Assembly: GCA_026261815.1 (NCBI GenBank)
Contig: JAMPIT010000437.1
Span: 6,460,001 to 6,524,000 of the forward strand
Direction: 5' to 3'
DNA: 64,000 nt
From: Monarcha castaneiventris obscurior
Taxonomy: Eukaryota > Chordata > Aves > Passeriformes > Monarchidae
Below, piece after piece: positions 34,671-46,024 of this stretch (the stretch's first letter is position 1; every line of letters begins with the position of its first letter). Under the pieces are notes generated by a model. That model made no database searches and was not told where the DNA came from. It saw nothing but the letters and a program-made list of their open reading frames with translations. The position numbers and the translations under genes are program-made.

Positions 34671-34774
34671 TTTTTTTTTTTAATTTTAAAAGTTTATTTC
34701 TTTCATGGTGGTGGGCTTTTTTGGGGGTTTGGTTTGGTTTGTTTTTGGTTTTGTTTTTTTTGGGGGGGGGGAGG
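34671..34774 (+). repeat. Low-complexity T/G tract with a G10 run
   Basis: A T-run (34671-34681) is followed by alternating T and G blocks and ten consecutive G (34762-34771). G-runs at 34713, 34723 and 34762 make a long-loop quadruplex possible. It looks like expanded low-complexity sequence. Confidence 0.75.
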
Positions 34775-36786
34775 CTTTTCTTTTTCCCCATTGACACAGT
34801 AAATTTTAATTTGATTTTACAATCTTCTCTCCCCCATCCTTGCACTCTCCCTTTCAAAGGTAATTGAGACCAGAGATTTCACTTGCCCGCCTGGCATCTC
34901 CCCGTCCCCTGTGATGCTCCCTGAAAAGGGTTTCAACAGCTGGGCGTTCAGCAGGGACACACTTGAGGGGGGGCAGCTCCATTCAAGGACATCCTTCCCT
35001 TCTCCCCTCCCCCCCACAGGCATATTTCGGGATCAGGGATGTGTCCCGGGGTTCCTCGGATGGAGCCTGGATGCCCTTTGCACAGCACTGGCAGCGCCCC
35101 AGCTCTGGGCTGTGTCCCCAGCCCATGAATCTCCCCCCAGACCAGAGGGTCTATTTTTCACCAGGCATTTCCTGCCAATCAGACCATTAGTCCTTGTGCT
35201 GATTAACCAGCTAGTTCTCAATTTAATTAAAACATACGCTATTTTGGAAGAGCCAGAAGTTTCAATCATATTTTATTCTTATCATTCCAGATCTGACTGG
35301 TACTAACCATAAGCATCAGGGGGAAACCAAAGCAAGTAACCCCTTCCCTTGCTGAGGGGGGCATCTAATTGCTAATTGACTATTCTCCCAGGGAAGCCGC
35401 AGATTTTTCTAATGCTGCTTTGCACCAGAGCCTGAAGATCTCAAGACATTTATCCTTTCTCAGAGTTTTGTTCAAACACAGAGGCTTTGCAGGTCACACC
35501 ATCTTTCTAAGGCTGCTGGAAACTGGGAGATTTCGGGAGCCAAGTAGGAATTTAGGGTAGGGAAAGACATGATCTGTCGCAATTAACCCCGAGCTGTGGG
35601 TGTGTGACGGCAGAAATGCCCAGATGTTTATTCTGCAGTGAAAATGGTGAGCGCTGGGGTCACCTGGCCGTGCCCAGCTCTGTGCCCCACATGCTGCAGG
35701 GGAATTTGGGACAGGGCTCTTTCTTTTTTTTTTTTTTTAAGCAAGGCTTTGGTATCTCATTACCAACCTCAAAAATATTTGGCTGTAACTTACTTTTGAG
35801 GTTTGGGCTGAGTCCAGGTACTCCATCAAGAGAAAAGTCGAAGCTAAATAAGCGAGTTCAAGTTCAAACCTCTCCAGCCCCGGCCGCGGGGCGTTCCCCT
35901 GCCACCGCCCGGGATGCCTGCGGTGCTGGGAGAGCCCTTCTAAGAAAAACTGCTGCACAAAAGGCTTTGGAAAGTATTTTCCAGAAACAGTTAATGGGTG
36001 ATCCTTCGAGTTGCAAAAAAAAAACAAAAACCCAAACCAACCCAAACTAATAATTTGCTCCTCTGCGTTTCCCCATGATGGCAGCCTGTGCCTATTGGGA
36101 TTTATTCCTCCCTACCTGACGTGTTTCCCACTGCCCCCGGGGGCACAGCCTGCTTCTTGCCTTGTGTTTCATTTCTCCGCCAGCCTGGAGCAACGGGGAT
36201 CTCTGTAAAACATTTTCCTCTTTGCTTTGTGATTCCTGCTGGGAGGGGCCCTGCCCTGCCCTGCTCCCCTCCTCACATCCCAGGTTTAAACCCTCCCAGT
36301 GCCCCCCCGAAGGCAGGGACACCCCTAAAGCAGTGTGGGGGAACCCTGGGTCACCCCGCAGCCCTGAGCCTGGGCAAAGCTGTCTTAAGCCTCAAGAGCA
36401 CTGAGGCATTTGCACTTTGCATTTGCAGGGTCCCCATTCCCGGGGCACCTGCCTGGCCCAGCACCGTGGTGGATGTACAGGGATCCCGTGGGATTTAGGG
36501 AATTGCACGGCCACTGCTTTTGGTTTCAGATATTGCTGCCATCAGGAACGGTTTCCTATATCCATCTTCCCAAACACATATGGCCAGATAGAAATAAACA
36601 AACATAGATTCACATGCTGGAAGTCTCTGATGGGATCATGTTCAGTCCCAGCAGGAATATCCATGTGGAAGTGCTGGCAGTCCCTGGCCCCAGCACTGGG
36701 ATGGGCTGGTGCTGGAGGTGTCGGCCTCTGGCCTCAGCTCTCTGCTTTCATTTTGGCCATCCCCTGAGAGCTCTAATGGAACAAGG
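34775..36786. other. GC-richer noncoding stretch, no gene seen
   Basis: A CpG-dense spot lies at 35878-35935 ('CCCGGCCGCGGGGCG') but spans only about 60 bp. Overlapping frames of 100-150 codons on both strands reflect base composition. A T-run occurs at 35726-35739. Confidence 0.5.
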
Positions 36787-36992
36787 ATCATAGAATCATT
36801 AATGCTGGAAAAAGACCTCTGAGATCATCGATTCTGACCATTAACCCAGTCCTACTGCCAAGCCCACCACCAAGCTGTGTCCCCAAGTGCCACATCTACA
36901 CATCTGAGCACTTCCAGGGATGATGATTCCGCCACATCCCTGTCAGGGTGGTGCAGGTCTGCCAGACTTTTCCACAGGTAAAATTCCCTCAC
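36787..36992 (-). mobile_element. CR1 LINE, 3' fragment on the minus strand
   Basis: Read on the + strand it starts 'ATCATAGAATCATTAATGCT', then 'AAAGACCTCTGAGATCATCG', 'CCATTAACCCAGTCCT', 'GTCCCCAAGTGCCACATC', 'GCACTTCCAGGGATGATGA', ending in a degraded stretch near 36990. This is the reverse complement of a CR1 3' end of the same type as 11165 and 32252. Confidence 0.94.
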
Positions 36993-38483
36993 CTGCTTCA
37001 GGCACACGAATTGCGTTTGCACTGAAGGAATTGCACTGCAGTTGTGTGTGTGCAGCAGCAGAGTGAGCTCACAGTGTCACCCACCCCTACTTCTGCCCAC
37101 TGCATAACCTCTCTCTGCATGGGAACAGGGTGCTGCTTCCTGGCCTTTGGGATCATCTCCCAAAGTGGTGCCTGGGGCTGCTGCATGTGGGCACTCTCTC
37201 AGCACGGGCTGCACACACAGGAGCTGCTCTGCAGAGTCATCTGCGAAGGAGACGCTGCCTCTCTGTGCTCGTAGCACATTTTTCTGCTTGAATTACTGCA
37301 ACATCAGCCAAACGAGGAGGGACTGCGAGTGATCACAAAAGCAAGGGAACTCCTAGGATTCAACATGCTGGGAATATCAAGCTACTGTCTGGAAAAACAC
37401 AAAAAAATGCTGTCGATTCATTCCTGCAGCCCCTGACATATAAATTAGGTAACTAACATGACCTGTGACTGTTTCTCTGGGAGACTGGCTGAGACATGAC
37501 AAATATGCCCTTCAACATACCAGGGCTGATTACTGAGAGTGCTATGGGAATAGCTCAGAGCCTCACAGTTACATTATAATAAACAAGATGCCACTTAAGG
37601 AAAACCACGGTGCTGTTGGAAAGCCCTCGGGTCCCATCTGCCTGGCTGCAGAGGAGCTGTGCTGGGAGCCCTTGGCATGGCAGGATATTGGTGATATTCA
37701 GGGAGGCTGTAGGGAAAATCCCTGCTCTCAGTGATAGGAAAAGGACTTTTTTGTTTGAAGTATGGGGTTTAGGTTTGTGTGGGCATCTTTGCTGGTCATC
37801 ACTGTGGATGGAGGGTGTCCCTCTGGTGAATTCCCACTCTCCACAACCATGAGCTCCTGTGCCCAGGAGTCAAACCTCCCCAGCCCTCGGAGTCATGCTG
37901 TCAGTATTGCCACTTATAAAAGCAGCTTTCCAGGCATCCAAAAACAAAAAAATAATTTCATTGCCATCATGCTGGATTTATTACATGTTGACAGACCTCA
38001 GAGCAGGGCAGCTCCCACCCCCCTGCACAGTGCTGCTGAATCACTCGTGGGAAATGTTGGGTTCAGCACTTGCTGGGGAGGGGCTGGGCAGAAAATGCTT
38101 GTTTGAGCTATTCCCTATTTGTGTTAAGGCCATAAAACCTGCACATGTCCCAAAGCCTGAGCTGTGAACTCCCAGCCTGAGGAGATGGTTGAGGGGTCTT
38201 GCCGCTGCTTAGGTAACAGCTCTATTCCTCTCTCAGCTGCCTGAGCCATTTCAATCCTTGAGTTCACACGTGCAATTTCACCCTGAGTGGCTTTGTTTCA
38301 AAGGGTGACCAAACTGCAAATCAGCCCCTTCAAATTCCCAGTCATGCGCTTTACATTAGGCAATTAAACTGAGCAATAAATATCACTTTGTTGTGAACGA
38401 GCCTCCATTTCCTTTCCTATTTTAATAACAATAATGGTCAAACTTCTGTTTAAGAAGCAGTTTCTGGTTCTATTAGGAAATGT
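36993..38483. other. Unique noncoding stretch, no gene seen
   Basis: No gene or clear transposon was recognised. AT-rich, repeat-free sequence lies at 38200-38480. Confidence 0.5.
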
Positions 38484-38612
38484 GCCAACCTATTCAAAGA
38501 GACACAAGATTTGTATGAAGAGGTAATAGCTTTTATTAAGCCAAATTATATAATTAGTAAAAAAACAGCCAAGCTCTCAGGAACACAAGCCCTTCTTCGG
38601 CTCTGGGGAGAG
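38484..38612 (-). mobile_element. Ancient interspersed-repeat 3' end, family uncertain
   Basis: On the minus strand the order is 'GAAGAAGGGCTTGTGTTCCT', 'GAGAGCTTGGCTG', 'ATTTGGCTTAATAAAAGCTA', 'TTACCTCTTCATACAAATC'. This matches the layout of an old amniote repeat tail I recall ('GAAGAAGGGCT...GAAAGCTTG...AATAAAAGATATTACCTC'). I cannot name the family with certainty. The AATAAA inside it is the element's own signal. Confidence 0.5.
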
Positions 38613-39077
38613 GCAGTGGCTCCTGGCAGCTGCAGAGCAGCTGTATGTCAGGATTGCTCTAGCCCAGGTCTCTTTGATCAACGCTGCTCTGCCTGGGGCA
38701 AGGTGTCTGGCACTGGCTCCCACACTTTCCTGGGCTGGGTTTAACGGGGGCAGCTCCAGTTTGGGCAGTGTTTCTCCTCAGGTTACACTGAGCATAGTTT
38801 CAGGATTATGTATATAATTTTTTTTTTTTCTTTGCCCATTTCAGTTTATCTAACAGCTTTTGGGAGGATCTCTGATCTACAGCAGCCTTCTCTTTCTTGG
38901 TGTTGCAGCCATACAAGCAGAAAACTCTGTTAAATACACTAGCCCCAAATGCCCTGTCTCAAGTTGTATGCAAAGAGCTCACATTTGGGGTTTTTTTTTG
39001 AACATTTTTTTTGAACTTCCAATTTGAGCACACAGGATTCCTGCAACTTCTGCTGGCACAGCCTTTGCTTCATCTTT

Positions 39078-39180
39078 CAGACTAGAAGCCTCTTGGGGCA
39101 GGGACCATGGTTTTAATTATGTACAGCTCCCAGCTGAGCAGAACCATCAGTCCCCATTAAGTGAATAAATAATTACTTCA
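39078..39180 (+). mobile_element. L3/MIR-type ancient repeat tail
   Basis: 'GACTAGAAGCCTCTTGGGGC' followed by 'AGGGACCATGG', then 'GTACAGCTCCCAGCTGAGCA', and 'GTGAATAAATAATTAC' follows the order of the old amniote tail 'AGCTCTTTGGGGCAGGGAC...TGTACAGCGCCTAGCACAATGGGG...AATAAATAAT'. An L2-type tail shares part of this pattern. Strong divergence fits great age. Confidence 0.6.
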
Positions 39181-42100
39181 GTGAAGCACAACTCACTCCT
39201 GGCTCAAACCCATTACTGAAGTGTTCGTAGGTCATGGTGTATTTGTAAGCATAACTTAAATAAGATATGCGGGTTGGACAACCCATCAGCAAAATGTCAA
39301 ATTAGCCTCCAAATCCCCTCATGTATTTTGGTGGCAGATTCTTCAATTTATCAGTAACACACATCCATTGCTATCTGCCACTGCACTGTGTCCCTGGACT
39401 CCACATGAGGATGTCCCAAGAAGTTCTTCAAAACTTGCGAGAAGAGCCAGGTGAAGCTCCTGATATCTCACAGGACAGGTTTGGGCCAGTGCTCCTCAGT
39501 GAAAATGAAATGCAGGATGAACTCTTCTTCAGCAAGGGATCAGGTGCCACAAAAACGTGCAGGTCTAACACCCGAGCTGGACAGGTGTTGGGGAGAGGAT
39601 TCCATGCCCATGTCCCATCACAGCCCTGTGAATGTGCAGGGATTTTTAAAGTTGAATCACCAGCAAAAGTTAATTGTGTCTGTTATATCCCCTTTTTATG
39701 CCAGTCACATTTACAGAAGAACAAAAGCTAGATGGGAAGAGGATAATTAAAATGGGAAAATGATCCACAATTCCCAGGACAAAAATGCAGGTGGCAGATT
39801 GGGATGCAGGATTCCCACTTGCCCACTTTGTGCCTTGAAGCTCCTGAAGGGTGTTTATCCATGGTTTATTTGTGATCAGACCTTGGAGCAACAGACAAAC
39901 TGCCCTGCTCCCACAAGGACTCGTGCCCTATGCACCAAAGGTTTGTTCTTGTCTCTCCCAGCCAGCTCTAGAGAGCAATGGATACTCTGCCGTGGTGTTG
40001 GATGCTCACCCTGGCAGGGTCCCAGATCATCATCTCCCATGATCATGGTGTATCCTGCCATAGCTCAGCCTCTCCTTTGCTGGCAACCTCTTACCACCAG
40101 GCAGGAGAGCTGCCAGCCCCATCCTCCAGCCACTGCAATATCCCTATTTTATATGGCTCTGAAGCTTTTGAGCAGCTGTTGCAGGTCACCTTCAGCTGAA
40201 GCCTCCATGCCCAGACATGCTGGACCTTGCTGCAAGTGTTTCTGGGCTGCTCTGCCATCTCAGGCACACTTCCCTCTCACAGTTTTATCACCTCGATTTC
40301 CCCAAGAGTAGCTGTCGCCTTTGTGAGCTGCTGTGAGTTCTCAGGCACTGCTGATTAAACAGCAAAATCCCCAATTGTCCTCATCATTCCATCAGTCACT
40401 GCTGACATGGCCACACATTCCCCACGTGCTCCATCACTGGGGCAGCTCCTCCCTAGTTCCTGTGTCTCCCTGGGGACATCAAGCTTTATAGACAGGTATC
40501 ACCTTATGGATATTTTATCCAGGACGTGACAGACCTGGAATATCCACTCCAGAGCCACCAAATGCTACATGCTGTGTACCAGGCACAGGATTGTTCAAAG
40601 CAAAAGGATAAAAATCACAAATGTTGCAAATACACAGCAGGCAGACACCAGAGAAGCATTGGCCCCACATAGTTAGGAATCTTTTTGGGTAAAAAGGCAG
40701 AGATTATTGCAGGAAGTCAGAGAACAATGCTTGACTATTTAAGGACAACTGGTGTTTCCTTTCTGAACATCAGCACTATTTATTTGTTTTGGGGTCCAGC
40801 CAGATCCCATTTGATATCTGCTCTCTGGTTAAGGTGGAAAAGTATTTGCAATGATTTGCTCAATGTTACCAAAACAGAACTGGCCTCTACTCATGTTTAG
40901 TGGCACCTTGGAAACCACCTGTGATTGCCACAAGATGTTATAGATACCAGAAACACAAATTAACTCAAAAAGCTGTAGAATTCTGGAAAAAAGGTCCTGT
41001 GAGGATGACAAAAATGAAATGTCACAGATCACCAGCAGGTTGGGAAGGTATGTCTGATCATTTTGCATTGTCCTAATGCTCTACCCAAGCCACCCAGCAC
41101 TGGACACTGAAAAAGAGGATATAAATGAGCTTTTGCAATAACCTAGCATGATATCTTGTCTGTGGAAGAGGTGCATTTTCCAGCCCCACTCTCTCCTGAG
41201 CAGGGCTGCAAACAGCTTCCCTGCCAACCCTACCATTAATTTCTGATGTTTTCTATCCCAATGTCAGATTCCAAAGCAACATCCAGAGCTAATCTCGCAC
41301 TGGTTTCAAAGTTTTTATTACGAGCATAATCTAAAAGGAATATTTAGGTCTAAATTGTTATCAGGCTGGTCCTGTTCTGCTTCCAAAGAAGGTGTCTTTC
41401 AGTCTGTGAGTGTTGAGCTGCAGCATCTCTGCTTCGGAATATTTCAGCTAACTTCTAATTCTTCCTTTCCATCTTGTAGCATTCTGTATCATCCAACACC
41501 ACAATTGAAAGGACCTAAAAGAGCTTTCTCATGTCTGCTTTTCAGAATGACACCTTTTCAGGTGGAAAGCATGGTACAGGATGACATGAAATAGGAATGT
41601 TACCTCTTAAAGCCTGCTGAAAGCAGAAATTGTTTTCCAATCCCTTATCTGAGCATGGAGGAATTTTCCATCCAGTCTTCACATCCTTCACTGAACAGAA
41701 GGGGCCTTCCCTGCTCCTCAGTGAGGCCATGGACACTGCGTTATCCAAACCTGGGTGAGATCCCTGGTCTCCATACCCAGCACTGACATGTCTCCAAAGA
41801 AAAGGACGATAAATTAATGGAAATAAAAAACCCCCACTGTCAGGTCACAATGGTTTCCTCACAGGTTGGTGTCACCACTTCCATGGGAGATAATGAGCAC
41901 AACCAGCCAAGCACTGCAATTTCCACACTCTGGTGTGGTCAGGGCACTTTTCTCCTGGATGGGAACAGGGATCTCATTTCTGTGTTCACAAGTTAAGACT
42001 GCTCCTCCTGAATTTTTGAATAATTCTGTGAGTCCCCCCAGACTAAGGAATGAGAAATAATTTCATACCAGCAGCACAGCATTTCTTATGCTTTATCTCC

Positions 42101-44589
42101 AACCTCACCTGACATGTAAAACCTTTCCATCACTCCATCATAAAACCAGAGCAGAAAGCCTGGTGAAGAGTCACAGGGCAGCAGTGAGGGTTAATTCCAC
42201 AGAATTCAGTAATTCACAGGAAAGGACAGGGCGAGCTCCGTTTGCATAAACAGTTAAAGGCTATTTCCAAATATTAACCATGGCAGCAGAAATCACAACT
42301 GCTTTGCCAATCACAGTCATCACGAAAACATCAAAGCTTTTTCCTGCAAATCAAATTCCGGTATAATAAACTATTTAACCCTTTCCATCAAGCAGAAATC
42401 AAGGAGCTGTAGCAATTAGGCTAGAAAAGGGGAAAGAAGCGGATGAAGCCAAAATAGCAGTAGCACATTTGGCCAGCCCCGCAGAAACGACACAAAACTG
42501 GCTGGATTCCAGTGTCTGGGTGCTTTGCAGCTCCAGGGCAGGTCTGGCTGTACAATCTTTACATAGAAATCAGACTCGCCCACTCCTCCCTCCTGCTTTT
42601 CTTACAGCAGACAGCGGTAGCGGGGGGAGTCCGTGGGCCAGATAAAGTTGCCTTGGTGCTTATTCCATTAGAGGAGAGGAGATTTTCTCCAGGTTTTTAA
42701 TTAGAAAAAAATCCCTGCCTCGACCCAAACACACGTCTCCTGCCCGTGTGTTAAATGGCTTAATTTCCCCTTCACTTGTACTGCCCTGCAACTGCTTCTA
42801 TTCCTTGTCATCGCTGATGACAGAGTTTGCTCGAGGCCCTCGGTAATGAAGTGCAAAAAAAGGTATTAAAAATACAGGCCACTTCTCTGGCTGACTGAGG
42901 GTTGGTTTTCAGTGCAAGTGAGGGGAGAAGGGGGTGTTTCTTTCTTCTGCCTAAATAATGAAAGGACTCCACAGGGCAGCCTGGAGCATCAGGCACTGCT
43001 TCTCCCAGACAGCCCCTGCAACCCCCAGTCTGGGAAACTTGTTGGTTTTGGCTCCATTTCCAGCTGGCCTGATCTGGGAACAGGTATCCCACAGCTTGCA
43101 GAGCTCTGATGTTGATTTACAAGTGCCCCAGTTACAAAAATCAGAAGTCCTGAAGCAATACTAGCGTTTATTTACAGCAAACTTTCTCCCTTAGTCACCC
43201 ATTAGCGACTGCAAGCTGTTAATGAGTGTCCTGCTACTGTTCCGTACTGCTTTGTGGTCAGAGCTCATAAATTCACTTTGAGTTTGCAACCTCATTAGGT
43301 TTCTTTCCTTATTCCTCTTAATTTCTGGTGTTTTGGGCAGGTTTTTGTTCTGAAGATTGGTCCTGATTTGAGACATTAACCTCACTGAGGACACAGTTAC
43401 ATTTAAAAATGACATTTTGTTCGCACTGCTGCATTGCTCATAAAAGTGCTTTGAGAACTGCAGAGGATCTAGAGGCTCACAGCCCTTAAAAGTCTTCGTG
43501 TTCACGTAAAGATCATTTTGTGTCTCCAAAGAGAATCATCCCTCTGATGCATCCCTTCATGCAAGGATACAAGAAAATAGCAGACTGTCCTGTGGCACCA
43601 ACCCTCACCCTGCTCGAGGCCAGCTGCCAGCACGAGCTGAAATTCCTGTGTTATTCAATGCACTGTCCCTGAGCAGGGCTGGTGGCCTCTCACAGACCCG
43701 TCCCTTCTCTGTGTCCTTCGTCCCCATCACCAGCCTGGCAGCCCCTGCTGAGGGGATTGCTGGAAGCTCCCCAGGATACACCAGGAGCCAGCAGCCCTGG
43801 CACCACGGGCTGTGCCCAGCTCACCCCACAACACCCACCCAGCCCCTGCACTTTCCTGCCTTGCTCAAAGCAGGCACAGAGAGTGCCTGACCACCCCTGG
43901 AAACAAAGACAAGCAACGATGCCTTAACCAAAACACAGAAGAGCCCTAATTCTACTCAAAGCCTGAGAAACAAAAGAGGAAAAGTAGAAAAGCCCTCTGT
44001 TAGGGACCCTCAGTGCCTTCACAGGAGAAGTCTGAGCTGCCCTAATTCTCTCCAACTGAGCTGGAGGCTGAAACTCATCTTCACCTGGAAACCAGAGCCC
44101 TCTGCACCTCACTGCTCAGGAGGAGATGGTGGGCTTAAGGTGATGTGGATCTCGTGGGGATCACTGCCTGCCTGATTTGTCTGCAGCTCTGCTGAATTAC
44201 TAAGTGCAAGGTAGAATTGTTTGGGTATTTTTTCCTTTGTTCCCATTGTTATAGTGAGCTGTGGTTGCATTCCTGGGGCAGTGTCTGCTTTTCAGATTGG
44301 CAGACTGTAGGTTAAGCTTTCAGTTGATTTATGGGTTGTTTTCCTAGGGTGGTTAGCTAGCTAGAAGAGAGCAAAAGGATCCACACAACATATATTATCT
44401 TGTTTTCAAGATCTTTCCAAGGGTTTTGGCTCAGGGGCTAATGGAAGGCCCCTCTTCCATGTGGGAAAAACATGAATCAGGAAGAAAAGTGTACTTTGGG
44501 AGTTAAGAAGTGGGGTTTGGAGGTGTTTTAAATTATTTTGTGCAAACTTCAGATGTTCTTATACGCTGAGTAGCTTACAGGCTTGCGTG
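39181..44589. other. Long unique noncoding stretch, no gene seen
   Basis: About 5.4 kb without a confident transposon. The ATG-initiated open frame at 39760-40311 (183 codons) has no domain I recognise. It has a shuffled composition (rich in S, P, L, C) and sits among overlapping frames. 43191-43529 (-) is a 112-codon frame starting at TTG. 42060-42480 and 43140-43530 are AT-rich and repeat-free. Confidence 0.45.
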
Positions 44590-44692
44590 TATTCTCACAA
44601 CAGCCCAAGAAATAAGGTAATACTGATTCCATTACACTCAGAGGCACAGGAAGAGATGTGTGAGGGCTTGCTAAAGGGAAACACAGAGCACT
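44590..44692 (-). mobile_element. MIR-like ancient SINE fragment, minus strand
   Basis: 'ATTCTCACAACAGCCCAAGA', then 'AATAAGGTAATACTGATTCC', 'ATTACACTCAGAGGCACAGG' and 'GGGCTTGCTAAAG' follows the antisense order of MIR ('CTCACAACAACCCT..GAGGTA..TACTATTATT..CCCATTTTACA..GAGGCACAGAG..CTTGCCCAAG'). It is degraded but in a consistent order over about 100 bp. Confidence 0.5.
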
Positions 44693-45761
44693 GACCTGCC
44701 TGAGGTGGAGCATCCTGCAGGACAGCCAAAAGTGACTGCAGTCCTCCAGGCACCACTGCAGCTCCCTGTCTAAACTTGGCTAAAACTGGGGTTTCCTCCC
44801 AGTAACCAGAGCTCCCTAGCACTGACCAAACCCCACCCTCAAACCAGAGGTGTAGACCTGTCCTGGGAACACTTTTCACTTTTTCTTTAAAAAACAATGA
44901 AATTGTGGCAATGCATAACCTTAAGTTTTGTAGGCCTGTGGTATAAAATTATAATAATTGCCAACAATTATTGCTACCAAAGACCCTGCTTACTTGATGT
45001 CTCAGTAACAGATGAGGTCCAACAGATCTTGGAGAAAGTGAATGCATTTAACTGGGAAATTAGAAAATGGAAGGAAGAAGGAAAAAAAAATTAGGATCCT
45101 ATCACATGGCTCTTCTTAGCTTTCGACTTGCCTTCCCCCGAATGTTTCCAAAACAGCAGGAATACGACTTGGCTGTAGGTCTGTGTTATGTAATAGTGGT
45201 TTCTTTGTTTCCTCTCACTTTAAGGTTTAGCAACAGGGAAGAAAAAACCCTCACATATAGAAACGGGGGAGGGGAACTTAGGGGTGTTAAGACGGTGCTG
45301 GATCCCTGCGAGCTATTAATGGTGAATTGCATAACCACTGCCGAGGGGTTGCTAGGTTTTACCACGTCCCTGCTCCACGTTAAATATTAACAGTGCTTGT
45401 ACTTTCGGCGGTGTCGCTGCTGCTGAGCCTGGGCACGGCTGGGTTTCCATGGAGCTGTAGCACCCCTTTTTTCCCATTCACAGAGCAATCCTCCCGGTGC
45501 TCGGCTCAGTCCAGCTCCGAAAATGAGGCGTGTGCAGACGCGGCAGAGCATCTGCTCGGCGTTTGTTCCGTGCCCCGTGGGTGTGCAGGGGTGTGCTGGC
45601 TTGAAACCAGCCAGGTTTGGAAGTGATGCCTATTTTGTCAGGCCTGGCAGGTCTGCAGAGCCACACGGTGCCTTTGGCCCTCCTGGTGCCAGCCCTGGGA
45701 CAGCCACCTGAGAGCTGGGTCCTGCTCCGTGGTTGTAAGAGAGATGGGGACAGAATTCCCA
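44693..45761. other. Unique noncoding stretch, no gene seen
   Basis: Overlapping frames of 77-124 codons in 45067-45852 have no recognised domain. No promoter or exon boundary is convincing. Confidence 0.5.
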
Positions 45762-46024
45762 GCTGGGAACGCTGGCATAGGACAAGGGGTGATGGTCTGA
45801 CCCTAAAAGAGGGTCTGGGAGAGGTTTTTTTACAATTAAAGTGGTGAAACACTGACCTAGGTTGCCTAGAGAGGTCATGGATGACCCATCCCTGGAAACA
45901 TTCGAGGTCAGGTTGGACAGGGATCTGAGCAAACGGGTCTGATGGAAAATGTCCCTGCTTGTTGCAGGGGGTTGCACTAGATGGCCTTTAAACAACCTTT
46001 CCAGCCCAAACCATTTTATGATTC
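45762..46024 (+). mobile_element. CR1 LINE, 3' fragment
   Basis: 'ATAGGACAAGGGGTGATGGT', then 'CTAAAAGAGGGTCTGGGAGA', 'AGGTTGCCTAGAGAGGTCAT', 'CCATCCCTGGAAACATTCGA', 'GTCAGGTTGGACAGGGATCT', 'GTTGCACTAGATGGCCTTTA', and a terminal 'AACCATTTTATGATTCT'. It carries 'GTTGCACTAGATGGCC' rather than the commoner 'GTTGGAACTAGATGATC', which is probably a subfamily signature. 5'-truncated. Confidence 0.95.

Noticed and set aside
35878..35935. CpG-dense patch considered as a CpG-island promoter
   Set aside because: Only about 60 bp long, with no exon or start signal beside it.
39760..40311. ATG-started open frame of 183 codons, the longest in the window
   Set aside because: No recognised domain, compositionally odd (rich in S, P, L, C) and overlapped by other frames. 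A rough stop-codon calculation gives about one frame of this length by chance in 64 kb.
40900..41100. Sequence near 'CCCAGCACTGGACACTGAAAA' considered as an old CR1 or other repeat
   Set aside because: Similarity was too diffuse to place against any family I can recall.
43191..43529. Minus-strand 112-codon frame with a protein-like mix of residues
   Set aside because: Begins at TTG, no splice context or homology recognised. The composition follows from AT-balanced DNA. A codon-substitution test would decide.
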